A DNA stretch of 64,000 nucleotides from Mitsuaria sp. GD03876 (GTDB lineage: Bacteria; Pseudomonadota; Gammaproteobacteria; Burkholderiales; Burkholderiaceae_C), in contig NZ_JAOCCU010000005.1 of the NCBI RefSeq assembly GCF_029840635.1, forward strand, positions 124,001-188,000. The letters are read 5' to 3'. Position 1 is the first letter of the stretch; every line of letters begins with the position of its first letter. The notes under the pieces are model-generated. The model worked only from the letters and a program-made list of their open reading frames with translations. It made no database searches and was not told the DNA's origin. The position numbers and the translations under genes were made by a program. Below, one piece after another: positions 52,415 through 61,590 of the stretch.

Positions 52415-53148
52415 ACGCCGACAGCGAGACCGGCCGGGCCGCCGTCGCGGGCGACGCCCTCGGCGGCGACACGGACCCGGGCGGCGCGGCCTGGCACGCG
52501 CTGCGGCAACGGCTGCTCGCGCGCGGGCTGCTGATGGCGCGCGCGGACAGCCTCTCGGTGCGCGACCCCGCCACCCGAAGGATGTGGTGGGGAACCGAAG
52601 CGGACGCGCTCGCCCGGCCGCTGCCGCTGGCGACCGGCGACGCTCCCCCCGCGCTCCTCGTCCGGTCCGCGGCGGTCAGCGCCGCGGCCACGGCGGCCGC
52701 GATCGCGCTGCACCGCGCGGTCTACGCGGCGCGCGACGACGTCTGCGCGGTGCTGGTCGGCGGCGGCGCCTTCGGCCGGCGGCTGGCCGATTTCGGCGGC
52801 TGCATGCCCTCGGTCTTCGACGAGCAGATCCGCCAGCTCGGCCGCATGGCGCCACCGACCGACGACCTCGCCCGCCTGCCTCGCGCGCTGTCGGGCGGCG
52901 GCAACGCCGCGCTGCACGCCGGCCAGGTGCTGCTGCTGGGCATGACGCCCGACCGGCTCGCGCTGAACGCGGAGCTCTTCGAGAAATGCGCCAAGGCCTG
53001 GGTGAGCGCCGCGGCCGGCGGCGCGCGCGTGCGCACGCTGCCCTGGCTGGTGCGGCACGTCGCCAACGGACGGCTCATGAAGGAGCAGGCGCGGGCCCGC
53101 GATCAGGTCCGGCGAGGCTGCCTACCGGAGGAAACCCGGGGATATTGA
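52411..53148 (+). CDS. Degenerate class II aldolase-like protein
   Basis: 245 residues, ATGA overlap with the aminotransferase gene. LLARGLLMARADSLSVRDPA mimics the aldolase N-terminal region, and ALHRAVYAARDDVCAVLVGG is the segment that in active members leads to the zinc-binding HxH; here the HxH place reads VGG (~116-118). LHAGQVLLLGMTPDRLALNA corresponds to the later half. The metal ligands are gone, so it may be a regulatory or structural partner of the active aldolase. No other family fits better. Confidence 0.6.
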   Translation: MNADSETGRAAVAGDALGGDTDPGGAAWHALRQRLLARGLLMARADSLSVRDPATRRMWWGTEADALARPLPLATGDAPPALLVRSAAVSAAATAAAIALHRAVYAARDDVCAVLVGGGAFGRRLADFGGCMPSVFDEQIRQLGRMAPPTDDLARLPRALSGGGNAALHAGQVLLLGMTPDRLALNAELFEKCAKAWVSAAAGGARVRTLPWLVRHVANGRLMKEQARARDQVRRGCLPEETRGY

Positions 53149-53252
53149 GACCAAAGTCACGGACCGGAACCGGGCGTGGATGGTCCAATTTCCGTCCCCG
53201 CGCGCTCGCGCCCCGCTCCTCGAGCGCCTGATGGACGACTCCCCCCCGCCTC

Positions 53253-54371
53253 ATGAACCGCCGCCACCTGCTCCAGAACTTCGCCGCCCTCGCCGGCGCC
53301 GGCAGCCTGCCCGCCTTCGCCGACAACGCACGCATCATGCTGGGCCAGTCCGCGCCCTTCATCGGCCCGGCGCGCGAGCTCGGCGAGCAGTTCAAGGCCG
53401 GCGCGATGCTGGTGTTCGACCAGGTCAACCAGCGCGGCGGCGTCAACGGCCGGCGCATCGAGCTGCGCAGCCTGGACGACGGCTACGAGCCCGAGCGCTG
53501 CGCCGCCAACACCCGCCGCCTGATCGAGGACGGCGTGCATGCGCTGTTCGGCTACGTCGGCACGCCCACCACGCTGGCGGCGCTGCCGCTGCTGACCGCG
53601 GCCAAGGTGCCGCTGGTGGCGCCCTTCACCGGCGCCGAGGCGCTGCGCTCGCCCTTCAACCGCCAGCTCTTCCACATTCGCGCGTCCTACAACGACGAGA
53701 CCGAGGAGATCGTCAAGCAGATCACCTCGGTGGGCATCAAGAAGGTCGCGGTCTTCTTCCAGAACGACAGCTACGGCCAGGCGGGCCTGGCCGGCGTGAC
53801 CGCGGCGCTCAAGCAGCGCGGCCTGGCGCCGGTGTCGACGGGCACGGTGGAGCGCAATTCCGAGAACGTCGCCGCCGCGCTGACCGCGCTGATGGCCGGC
53901 CAGCCCGAGTGCATCGTGCAGATCGCCGCCTACAAGTCCTGCGCCGCGCTGATCCGCGCCGCGCGCAAGAACGGCTACCTGGGCAACTTCTACAACCTGT
54001 CCTTCGTCGGCGCGCAGGCACTGGCGGCGGAGCTGGGCAAGGACGCGCGCGGCGTGGTCGTGTCGCAGGTCGTGCCCTTCCCGTTCTCCGGCCTGACGCC
54101 GGTGGCCAGCGAATACATCCAGCGCTCCAAGGCCGCCAGCCGCGACCTGAGCTACACGGCGATGGAAGGCTTCATCGCCGCCAAGACCATGGTCGAGGGG
54201 CTGCGCCGCGCCGGCAACAACCCGACGCCCGACAGCATCATCAACGGGCTGGAGGGGCTCAACGACCTCAACCTGGGCGGCTTCTTCATCAACTTCTCGG
54301 GCCAGCGCCACGCGGGCTCGCGCTACGTGGACATGACCATCCTCACCGAGGATGGGAAGGTCCGGCGCTGA
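53253..54371 (+). CDS. Branched-chain-amino-acid-type periplasmic binding protein
   Basis: 372 residues: signal MNRRHLLQNFAALAGAGSLP with cleavage near AFA-DNAR, then Peripla_BP_6 features IMLGQSAPFIGPARELGEQF, YVGTPTTLAALPL, VAVFFQNDSYGQAGLAGV. The family feeds Liv-type ABC transporters, but no permease or ATPase gene is nearby; it may serve a remote transporter or a sensor. Its last 29 nt overlap the 3' end of the opposing MFS gene. Confidence 0.85.
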   Translation: MNRRHLLQNFAALAGAGSLPAFADNARIMLGQSAPFIGPARELGEQFKAGAMLVFDQVNQRGGVNGRRIELRSLDDGYEPERCAANTRRLIEDGVHALFGYVGTPTTLAALPLLTAAKVPLVAPFTGAEALRSPFNRQLFHIRASYNDETEEIVKQITSVGIKKVAVFFQNDSYGQAGLAGVTAALKQRGLAPVSTGTVERNSENVAAALTALMAGQPECIVQIAAYKSCAALIRAARKNGYLGNFYNLSFVGAQALAAELGKDARGVVVSQVVPFPFSGLTPVASEYIQRSKAASRDLSYTAMEGFIAAKTMVEGLRRAGNNPTPDSIINGLEGLNDLNLGGFFINFSGQRHAGSRYVDMTILTEDGKVRR

Positions 54372-55734
54372 AGGACGGCGCGGCCGCGCCGCGCAACAGG
54401 CTCACCACCCCCGCCGCCACCGCGAAGCACGCGGCCATCGCCAACCCCAGGTGCGAGGCCCGGGACGCCGGCATCGCGGCGAACAGCATCCCCATCGACA
54501 GGCTGCCGATCGTCTGGCCGGTCAGCCGCGCCACCGCCTGCGCACCGCCGGCCGCGCCGCTGCGCGCCTGGGGCGCGGCCAGCAGCATGTTGCGGTTGTT
54601 GGGCGTCTGGAAGAAACCGAATCCCAGCCCGGCCAGCGCGGTGAACACCACCAGCGACGGCCGCGGATCGGCCTGCGCCGGCCACACCGCGCACAGCGCC
54701 AGGCCCGCCGCCAGGCAGGCAGCGCCGGCCGCGCACAGCCAGGCCGTCGGCAGCCGGTCGGCCAGACGCCCGGCCATCGGCGCGGCCGCCATCACCGCCA
54801 GCGGCCACGGCGTCATCAGCAGCCCGGTGGCCAGCACGCTCAGGCCCAGCACGTGGTGCATGTAGAACGGCAGCGCGACATAGCTCGCCATCTGGCCGGT
54901 GAAGCAGCACACCGACGCGATCACCGACATCCGGAATGACGGCGAGCGCAGCAGGTCCAGCGGGATCAGCGGCGCGGCGCGCGGCAGTTCGCGACGGACC
55001 AGCAGCACCAAGCAGGCGACCGCGGCGGCGAGCAGCGCGCCGCCTTCCGCCGGTGCCTCGAGCACCCGGTCGCCGCCAAGCACGAAGGCCGCGAACATGC
55101 CGGCGTTGAGCGCGACGCTCCAGCCGTCCAGCGGCCGCCAGGTGCCCGGCGTGGCCGGCAGCCCGCGCGCGGCCAGCAGCACCAGCGCGCCCAGCGGCAG
55201 GTTCACCGCGAAGAGCCAGGGCCAGCTCGCCACCGACAGGATCGCGGCGCCGACGGCCGGGCCCGCGGCGGAGGCGCCCGCCACGGCCAGCGCGTTGTAG
55301 GCGATGGCCTGGCCGAGCAGGCGCTTCGGATAGGTGAAGCGCAGCAGCGCCAGCCCCAGCGGCATCACCGCCGCGCTGCCCAGGCCCTGCAGGCATCGGC
55401 CGGCGACGAGCCAGGCCAGCGACGGCGCCATCGCGCACAGCGCCGAGGCGACGGTGAACAGCGCCACGCCGCCGGTGAACACGCGCCGGTAGCCCAGGCG
55501 CTCGCCGAGCGCGGCGGCCGGCAGCAGGAACATCACGACGGCCAGTTGATAGGCGGTCACGACCCAGACGGTGTCGGCCGGCGAGGCGTTCAGCTGCTGC
55601 GCGATCGGCGGCAACGCGACGTTGGCGATGGCGCCGTCGAGCACCACCAGCACGATGGCGCCGAGGATCGCGGCCACCGCGACGAGTCGTCGCGGCATCG
55701 GCAGGCCGTCTGAGTCGGGGGAAGGCGTGGACAT
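54343..55734 (-). CDS. MFS drug exporter, DHA2-like (14-helix type)
   Basis: 463 residues from ATG 55734 (MSTPSPDSDGLPMPRRLVAV). VLVVLDGAIANVALPPIAQQ is the DHA2 motif around helix 1, LGERLGYRRVFTGGVALF motif A, and GLGFGFFQTPNNRNMLLAAP the later signature. A proton-driven exporter of hydrophobic compounds. Divergent from a LysR gene that probably controls it (162 nt between starts). Confidence 0.87.
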   Translation of the reverse strand: MSTPSPDSDGLPMPRRLVAVAAILGAIVLVVLDGAIANVALPPIAQQLNASPADTVWVVTAYQLAVVMFLLPAAALGERLGYRRVFTGGVALFTVASALCAMAPSLAWLVAGRCLQGLGSAAVMPLGLALLRFTYPKRLLGQAIAYNALAVAGASAAGPAVGAAILSVASWPWLFAVNLPLGALVLLAARGLPATPGTWRPLDGWSVALNAGMFAAFVLGGDRVLEAPAEGGALLAAAVACLVLLVRRELPRAAPLIPLDLLRSPSFRMSVIASVCCFTGQMASYVALPFYMHHVLGLSVLATGLLMTPWPLAVMAAAPMAGRLADRLPTAWLCAAGAACLAAGLALCAVWPAQADPRPSLVVFTALAGLGFGFFQTPNNRNMLLAAPQARSGAAGGAQAVARLTGQTIGSLSMGMLFAAMPASRASHLGLAMAACFAVAAGVVSLLRGAAAPSFSAGPSHPR

Positions 55735-55896
55735 GGGATCGGGGATGGAAGGAACTTGGCGATCAGCATAGGAGCCGCCCCGCGGCTGGACCAGCGCGTG
55801 ACGCGCAGGTACACCCTGCACGGCACGCCATTCGCGCGCCGTTCGCACGCCGCCGTCACGCCCATGCCCGGCGTGGTGCCGTGCTAGCGTCGCCGG

Positions 55897-56826
55897 ATGG
55901 CCGACGACATCGATCTGAATTTGCTGACCGCGCTGGACGCCCTGCTCGCCGAGGGCAGCGTCGCGCGCGCCGCCGAGCGCCTGCGCCTGAGCGAGTCGGC
56001 GATGAGCCGCACGCTGGCGCGGCTGCGCGAGGCGACCGGTGATCCGCTGCTGGTGCGCGCCGGCCGCGCGATGGTGCCGACGCCGCATGCGATCGCGCTG
56101 CGCGAGCAGGTGCGGGAGCTCGCGCAGGGCGCGCGGGCGGTGCTGCAGCCCGCCGGCGCCGGCTGGGACCTGCGCACGCTCGCGCGCACCTTCACGCTGC
56201 GCACCAACGACGGTTTCATCGAGGCCTTCGGTCCGGCCCTGGTCGAGCGCGCCGCCCGCGAGGCGCCCGGCGTCTGCCTGCGCTTCGCGCCCAAGCCCGA
56301 CAAGGATGTCCGCCCGCTGCGCGAGGGCCTGATCGACCTGGACATCGGCGTGCTCGGCGAGTCCGGGCCCGAGGTGCGCCTGCAGGCGCTGTACCGCGAC
56401 CACTTCGTCGCCGCGGTGCGGGCCGGGCATCCGCTGCTGAGCGCCCCGCCGCTGGACGCCGCCCGCTACGCCGCCTGCGGCCACGTCGTCACCTCGCGCC
56501 GGGGCCGCCGCGCCGGACCGGTGGACGAGGCGCTGGCCGCGCTGGGCCTGGCGCGACGCGTGTCGGTCGTGGTGCCCACCTTCCGCGCCGCGCTGTCGAT
56601 CGCCGCGTCGACCGACCTGGTCGCGCTGGTGCCGTCGACCTTCTTCGGACAGGACCTGGCCAGCGGTGCGCTGCGCGCGATCCCGCTGCCGGTGGCGACG
56701 GCGCCGATCACGGTCTCGCAGATGTGGCATCCGCGGATGGACCGCGATCCGGGGCACCAGTGGCTGCGGGAGACCGTGCGGGCGGTCTGCCGGCTGCCAT
56801 CCGGGGAACCTCCCCCCTCAGGGTGA
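55897..56826 (+). CDS. LysR-family transcriptional regulator
   Basis: 309 residues, NodD/NahR-like: DLNLLTALDALLAEGSVARA, AERLRLSESAMSRTLARLRE, then RTFTLRTNDGFIEAFGPALV and a substrate-binding domain. Divergent to the MFS exporter gene, so a likely activator of it in response to a ligand. Confidence 0.88.
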   Translation: MADDIDLNLLTALDALLAEGSVARAAERLRLSESAMSRTLARLREATGDPLLVRAGRAMVPTPHAIALREQVRELAQGARAVLQPAGAGWDLRTLARTFTLRTNDGFIEAFGPALVERAAREAPGVCLRFAPKPDKDVRPLREGLIDLDIGVLGESGPEVRLQALYRDHFVAAVRAGHPLLSAPPLDAARYAACGHVVTSRRGRRAGPVDEALAALGLARRVSVVVPTFRAALSIAASTDLVALVPSTFFGQDLASGALRAIPLPVATAPITVSQMWHPRMDRDPGHQWLRETVRAVCRLPSGEPPPSG

Positions 56827-56901
56827 CCAAGGGCGCGCATGCGCTGGGGGATACTCCCCGCCGGCGGTCGGCTTGGACCGCGCCTTTCGTGGAGCAGCGC
56901 C

Positions 56902-57957
56902 ATGGGCCTGATGGACTTCATCAAGAAACAGTTCATAGACATCATCCAGTGGACCGAGGACGACAACGGCGTCCTCGCGTACCGCTTCCCGATGCAGGAC
57001 TTCGAGATCCAGTACGGCGGCTCCCTCACCGTGCGCGAGTCGCAGATGGCCGTCTTCGTCAACGAAGGCAAGGTGGCCGACGTCTTCGGCCCCGGCATGT
57101 ACAAGCTGACCACCCAGACGCTGCCGGTCCTGACCTACCTCAAGAACTGGGACAAGCTCTTCGAGTCCCCGTTCAAGAGCGACGTCTACTTCTTCTCCAC
57201 CCGCCAGCAGGTCGACCAGCGCTGGGGCACCACGCAGCCCGTCACCATCCGCGACAAGGACTTCGGCGCCGTGCGCCTGCGCGCCTTCGGCAACTACAGC
57301 TACCGCGTCGTCGACCCGAAGAAGTTCCACACCGAGATCTCCGGCACCCGCGAGCGCTACACCGTCACCGAGCTCGACGGCCAGCTGCGCGGCCTGATGC
57401 TCCAGCACATCAGCGACGCCGTCGCCCAGTCCGGCATCCCGTTCCTGGACCTCGCGGCCAACCAGGTCGAGTTCGCCAAGGCGCTGCAGGAAGCCACGCA
57501 GCCGTCCTTCGACGCGCTCGGCCTCAAGCTCGAGATGGTCACGCTGCAGAACGTCTCGCTGCCCGAGGAGCTGCAGAAGATCCTCGACCAGAAGATCGGC
57601 ATGGGCATGATCGGCCAGAACATGGGCCAGTTCATGCAGTACCAGACCGCGCAGGCGATCCCCAAGCTGGCCGAGGGCGTGGGCTCCGGCGGCGGCGGCG
57701 TGGCCGGCGACGCGATGGGCCTGGGCGCGGGCCTGGCCCTGGGCCAGACCATGGCGCAGCAGCTGTCGCAAGGCCTCGCCGGCGCCAACCAGGCCGCCGC
57801 GGCCGCCGCCCAGCCGGTGCAGCCGCAACCGGTCAGCCAGGGCGCCGACGAGGTGCTGCTGCTGCTCGAGAAGCTCGGCGACCTCAAGGCCAAGGGCATC
57901 CTCACCGATGAGGAATTCGCGGCCAAGAAGGCCGAGCTGCTGAAGAAACTCAGCTGA
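56902..57957 (+). CDS. SPFH-domain protein with C-terminal SHOCT motif
   Basis: 351 residues from ATG 56902 (GGAG ~8 nt upstream). SPFH/virion-core-like domain at ~20-235 (VRESQMAVFVNEGKVADVFG, GPGMYKLTTQTLPVLTYLKN), Gly/Ala/Gln-rich linker, and a SHOCT-type end (LLEKLGDLKAKGILTDEEFA). SPFH proteins scaffold membrane microdomains and stress complexes. It is followed within 33 nt by the DUF4178 gene and then DUF350, forming a module. Confidence 0.85.
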   Translation: MGLMDFIKKQFIDIIQWTEDDNGVLAYRFPMQDFEIQYGGSLTVRESQMAVFVNEGKVADVFGPGMYKLTTQTLPVLTYLKNWDKLFESPFKSDVYFFSTRQQVDQRWGTTQPVTIRDKDFGAVRLRAFGNYSYRVVDPKKFHTEISGTRERYTVTELDGQLRGLMLQHISDAVAQSGIPFLDLAANQVEFAKALQEATQPSFDALGLKLEMVTLQNVSLPEELQKILDQKIGMGMIGQNMGQFMQYQTAQAIPKLAEGVGSGGGGVAGDAMGLGAGLALGQTMAQQLSQGLAGANQAAAAAAQPVQPQPVSQGADEVLLLLEKLGDLKAKGILTDEEFAAKKAELLKKLS

Positions 57958-57990
57958 CGCCCGCGGGCGCGCTCCGTTTCCGGACCCGGA

Positions 57991-59592
57991 TTGGCTACCG
58001 CTTCCCCCCAGCGCCGCTGGCAGGCGCAGTGCCCCAATTGCGGGGCACCGGTCGAGTTCGCCTCGGCCGCGTCCGCCAGCGCCGTCTGCAGCTATTGCCG
58101 CGCCACGCTGCTGCGTGACGGCGACACGCTGCGCAAGATCGGCACCAGCGCGGAACTGTTCGAGGACTACTCGCCGCTGCAGCTCGGCGCCGCCGGGCGC
58201 CATGCCGGCGCGGGTTTCGTCGTCGTCGGCCGGCTGCAGATGTCGTATGCCGACGGCGGCTGGAACGAGTGGCACCTGCTCTTCGACGCCAGCGCCGACC
58301 AGCCGCCGCGCAGCGGCTGGCTGTCCGAGGACAACGGCAGCTTCGTCATCAGCTTCGACGCGCCGCTGGCCGAGCCCGCGCCCGACCCGTCCACGCTGCG
58401 CCCCGGCGGGCTGCAGATGCTGGCGGGCACGGCCTGGCAGGTCGCCTCGATCGTCGACGGCACGGTGGCCGCCGCCCAGGGCGAGCTGCCGCATCCGCCG
58501 CGGCTGGACAAGAGCTACCCGATCGTCGATCTGCGCAACACGCAGGGCGAGGTCGCGACGCTCGAGTACAGCGATCCCGCGCAGCCGGGCTGGTCCATCG
58601 GCCGCTCGGTCCAGTTGGCCGACCTGCAACTGACGGGCCTGCGCGACGAGAGCGGCGCCTCGTTGAAATCCAAGGCGCTGCCCTGCCCCAATTGCGGCGC
58701 CTCGCTCGAACCGCGGCTCGACACGACGCAGTCCATCGTCTGCGGGCAGTGCAAGTCGGTCGTCGACATCTCCAAGGGCGCCGGCGCCGATCTGGCGGCC
58801 TTCCGCCAGAACACCGGCGGCGAGCCGCAGATCCCGCTGGGCACGACCGGCCTGCTGGCGATCGGAGGCGGCACGCCGCAGTCCTGGCAGGTCGTCGGTT
58901 ACCTGGAGCGCTGCGACATCCCCGAGTCCAGCGAGGACGAGCAGACCTTCTGGCGCGAGTACCTGCTGTTCAACAAGATGGAGGGCTTCGCCTTCCTCGT
59001 CGACACCGAGGACGGCTGGAGCGTGGTGCGCCCGATCACCGGCGCGCCGTCCAATGCCCGCGGGAAGTCGGTCCGCTACCAGGACAAGGACTTCAGCCTC
59101 AAGTGGACCTACCCGGCCAAGGTCACCTACGTGCTGGGCGAGTTCTACTGGCGCGTCAAGCGCGAGGAACGCGCGCTGGTGCGCGACTTCGAATCCCGAA
59201 TCGGCACGCGGCTGGAGCTGCTCAGCAGCGAGCAGACCGGCAACGAGGTGACCTGGAGCCATGGCCGCGCCATCGACGCGGCCGAGGTCCGGCGCTTCTT
59301 CTCGCTGCCCGAGGACAAGATGCCGGCGCTGCGCCGCGACGTGTCCTCCGGCATGGACCAGGGCAAGCTGCTGCGCAACATCGTGATCGCGATCCTCGTC
59401 ATCGCGGTGCTGTTCGCGCTGCTGCGCGCCTGCAGCAGCGACGACTGCGACCGCTACAAGTCCACCTACGGCGAAAGCAGCGCGGAGTACCAGCAGTGCA
59501 AGCGCAGCAGCCGCGGCAGCGGGGTCGGTTATGTCGGCTCCAGCGGCGGCTCCTTCGGCGGCTACAGCAGCGGCGGCGGCGGACACAAGTGA
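57991..59592 (+). CDS. DUF4178 protein with two zinc ribbons and a membrane anchor
   Basis: 533 residues from a TTG start at 57991 (no nearby ATG). Two CxxC zinc ribbons: CPNCG...CSYC (~15-36) and CPNCG...CGQC (~230-252), each followed by a DUF4178 region (e.g. FEDYSPLQLG, GFVVVGRLQMSY). One helix near 470 (IVIAILVIAVLFALLRACSS) and a Gly/Ser-rich tail. Found in stress-type membrane modules with SPFH/DUF350 proteins; biochemical role unknown. Confidence 0.8.
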   Translation: MATASPQRRWQAQCPNCGAPVEFASAASASAVCSYCRATLLRDGDTLRKIGTSAELFEDYSPLQLGAAGRHAGAGFVVVGRLQMSYADGGWNEWHLLFDASADQPPRSGWLSEDNGSFVISFDAPLAEPAPDPSTLRPGGLQMLAGTAWQVASIVDGTVAAAQGELPHPPRLDKSYPIVDLRNTQGEVATLEYSDPAQPGWSIGRSVQLADLQLTGLRDESGASLKSKALPCPNCGASLEPRLDTTQSIVCGQCKSVVDISKGAGADLAAFRQNTGGEPQIPLGTTGLLAIGGGTPQSWQVVGYLERCDIPESSEDEQTFWREYLLFNKMEGFAFLVDTEDGWSVVRPITGAPSNARGKSVRYQDKDFSLKWTYPAKVTYVLGEFYWRVKREERALVRDFESRIGTRLELLSSEQTGNEVTWSHGRAIDAAEVRRFFSLPEDKMPALRRDVSSGMDQGKLLRNIVIAILVIAVLFALLRACSSDDCDRYKSTYGESSAEYQQCKRSSRGSGVGYVGSSGGSFGGYSSGGGGHK

Positions 59593-59670
59593 GCGCCGCG
59601 ACGCGCTGACCTCGACCTCGATCCCAACGATCACCCCAACGAACTCGGAACGACCGACCAGGAGAACGAC

Positions 59671-59895
59671 ATGGAAGGATTCGAATGGCTCAAGCCCGCC
59701 ATCGTGCTGGGCTCCATCCTGTATGCCGTCATCGGCGTGCTGGTGTTCTGGATCAGCTTCGTCATCATCGACAAGCTGACCCCGTACAAGCTGTGGGAAG
59801 AGATCGTCGAGCACAAGAACATGGCACTGGCCGTGGTCGTCGCGGCGATGTGCATCTCGATCGGCCAGATCGTCGCGGCGGCGATCCACGGCTGA
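59671..59895 (+). CDS. DUF350 membrane protein
   Basis: 74 residues, two helices: IVLGSILYAVIGVLVFWISF and ALAVVVAAMCISIGQIVAAA, joined by DKLTPYKLWEEIVEHKNM. This matches DUF350 (YjfL-like), usually found as one or two such hairpins. GGAG precedes the ATG at 59671. Third gene of the SPFH/DUF4178 module. Confidence 0.82.
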   Translation: MEGFEWLKPAIVLGSILYAVIGVLVFWISFVIIDKLTPYKLWEEIVEHKNMALAVVVAAMCISIGQIVAAAIHG

Positions 59896-60111
59896 CGCCG
59901 CACCCGGCCGGCCACGAGCCCCCTGCCTTCGCGCGGCGAGCCTCGCCGCCTGCCGCGGCCTGGCCTCTCCGCGGTTCGTGACCGAGTTCACGGCGCCACG
60001 CCACCGCCGAAGGCGCGTTGTCACCAGCGGTAAGCCCGCCTGGACCGCGCCGCCGGCCGCCCCCTAGACTCGCGCGCCCGCCGACCACGTCGGCCTCCGC
60101 CCGCCTGTCCG

Positions 60112-60936
60112 ATGCCCGCTTCCGCTCCCGCCCGCGCCACCGCGCTGATCCTGTCGATCGCGCCGATCCTCCTCGCCCTCAGCGTCGGCGCCCGGGCCGC
60201 GTCCACGCCGCTGCCGCCGCCCAAGCCGGCCAAGGCGCCCGCCCCGACCGGGATCGCGCCGCGCGGCACCTTCATCACGCCCGAGGCCGCCTCCGCGCGG
60301 CCCGGCATGGCGGCGCCCGAGGAAGGCTCCGACGAGGCCTTCCGCGCCGACGCCGAAAGCCGCGTCCTCCGACGCGCGGGCATCGCGGCGCGCCGCGACG
60401 GCCTGCGCCTGATGCTGCCGGTCGCGCAGGGCCGCCCAGTCGTGCTCGACAGCCTGCGCCCCGACCCGGCCGACGCCAGCATTCCCTATGTCGACTACCG
60501 GCTCGACGGCCTGTCGCCGGACCGCGCCTTCTACGTCGTGCGGGTGAGCTTGAGCGCGGGCGACGAGCTGCTGTGGATCTCGCGCGAGGACGGCACCCGC
60601 TACGAGATGCATGGCAACGCCCATCCCTCGCCGGACGGCCGCCATCTGGTGGTGACGCATGCGTCGCCCGGCGCCGAGTTCAACGGCGTCGTCGTCTGGA
60701 GCCTGGCCGACGGCAAGCTGGTCGAGCGCTACAAGTTCCAGCCCGCGCCCGACCAGGCGCCGATCAGCTTCCGCTTCATGCGCTGGCGCGACGCGGACAC
60801 GGTGGAGCTCGAGCAGTTCGCCGAGGTCGATCCGTCGAACTGCGCCATCGGGACGCTGGCCTCGCTCGCGCAACTGACCCGCAAGGGCGATCGCTGGATC
60901 CTGCGCAGCGCCAGCGCGCCGCGCTGCGAGCGCTGA
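60112..60936 (+). CDS. Exported protein of unknown function
   Basis: 274 residues with a signal peptide (MPASAPARATALILSIAPIL, cleavage near ARA-AST) and a Pro/Ala/Lys-rich linker (PLPPPKPAKAPAPTG). The mature part has beta-rich repeats such as YVVRVSLSAGDELLWISRED, MHGNAHPSPDGRHLVVTHAS, suggesting beta-propeller-like blades (PDGRHLVV). No family assigned. It stands alone between the stress module and the PA2779 gene. Confidence 0.6.
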   Translation: MPASAPARATALILSIAPILLALSVGARAASTPLPPPKPAKAPAPTGIAPRGTFITPEAASARPGMAAPEEGSDEAFRADAESRVLRRAGIAARRDGLRLMLPVAQGRPVVLDSLRPDPADASIPYVDYRLDGLSPDRAFYVVRVSLSAGDELLWISREDGTRYEMHGNAHPSPDGRHLVVTHASPGAEFNGVVVWSLADGKLVERYKFQPAPDQAPISFRFMRWRDADTVELEQFAEVDPSNCAIGTLASLAQLTRKGDRWILRSASAPRCER

Positions 60937-61076
60937 CGCAGAAAGCCGTTGCTCGCGGTCGATCGGGACGGATCGGCCCGCGATGGGCGCCGATCGGCGC
61001 GGCGCGCGTCTTAACACGTTCTTCAAGCCGGACTTGGACGCCCAGTTGCATCCGATGTGACGCCCGGTAATCGAAC

Positions 61077-61106
61077 TTGTAACAGCGCCCGGGGCGGACC
61101 TAGGAT
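61077..61106 (+). promoter_or_regulatory. Candidate sigma-70 promoter of the PA2779-PA2778 pair
   Basis: TTGTAA (61077-61082) and TAGGAT (61101-61106) separated by 18 nt, 29 nt upstream of the PA2779-like ATG. Each box matches 4 of 6 consensus bases. Confidence 0.4.
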
Positions 61107-61135
61107 TTCATCGCTCTTTCAATTCCAGGTCCCCC

Positions 61136-61582
61136 ATGAACCAAGAACAGACCCTGGCGCAAGCCGCCCCCGCCACCCGCCCCTCGCTGGCCAAGCGCGC
61201 GATCGCGTCGACGCTGATCGTGTCGTGCTCGCTGATGGCGCTGCCGATGCACGCCGTCGCGCAGGTCGTGCCGACCGACGCGCTGGTGCAGCCGGCCACG
61301 CCGGCCGGCTCGGTCGCCGACAGCCGCGCCCGCGTCAACGCCTTCTTCGCCCGCGAGGACGTGCGCCAGGCCATGGTCAAGGAAGGCGTCGACCCATCGG
61401 CCGCGCAGTCGCGCGTGGACGCGATGTCGGACGACGAGATCCGCTCGCTGGACGGCCGCATCGCGCAGGCCCCGGCCGGCGGCGACGTGCTGGGCGTGAT
61501 CTTCGCGGTCTTCGTCATCCTGCTGGTGACCGACATCCTGGGCTTCACCAAGGTCTTCCCCTTCACCCGCTCGATCCGCTGA
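61136..61582 (+). CDS. PA2779-family membrane protein
   Basis: 148 residues: signal-like helix at ~20-42 (AIASTLIVSCSLMALPMHAV), a helical middle (SRARVNAFFAREDVRQAMVK) and a C-terminal hydrophobic helix (VIFAVFVILLVTDILGF). This is the typical PA2779 layout; function unknown. The partner PA2778-type gene starts 8 nt after its stop. Confidence 0.82.
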   Translation: MNQEQTLAQAAPATRPSLAKRAIASTLIVSCSLMALPMHAVAQVVPTDALVQPATPAGSVADSRARVNAFFAREDVRQAMVKEGVDPSAAQSRVDAMSDDEIRSLDGRIAQAPAGGDVLGVIFAVFVILLVTDILGFTKVFPFTRSIR

Positions 61583-61590
61583 GGTCCGGG

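Noticed and set aside
56818-60024. 1068-codon minus-strand frame over the SPFH/DUF4178 module
   Set aside because: Composition of an antisense GC-rich frame; the plus strand carries three recognisable families with ribosome binding sites.
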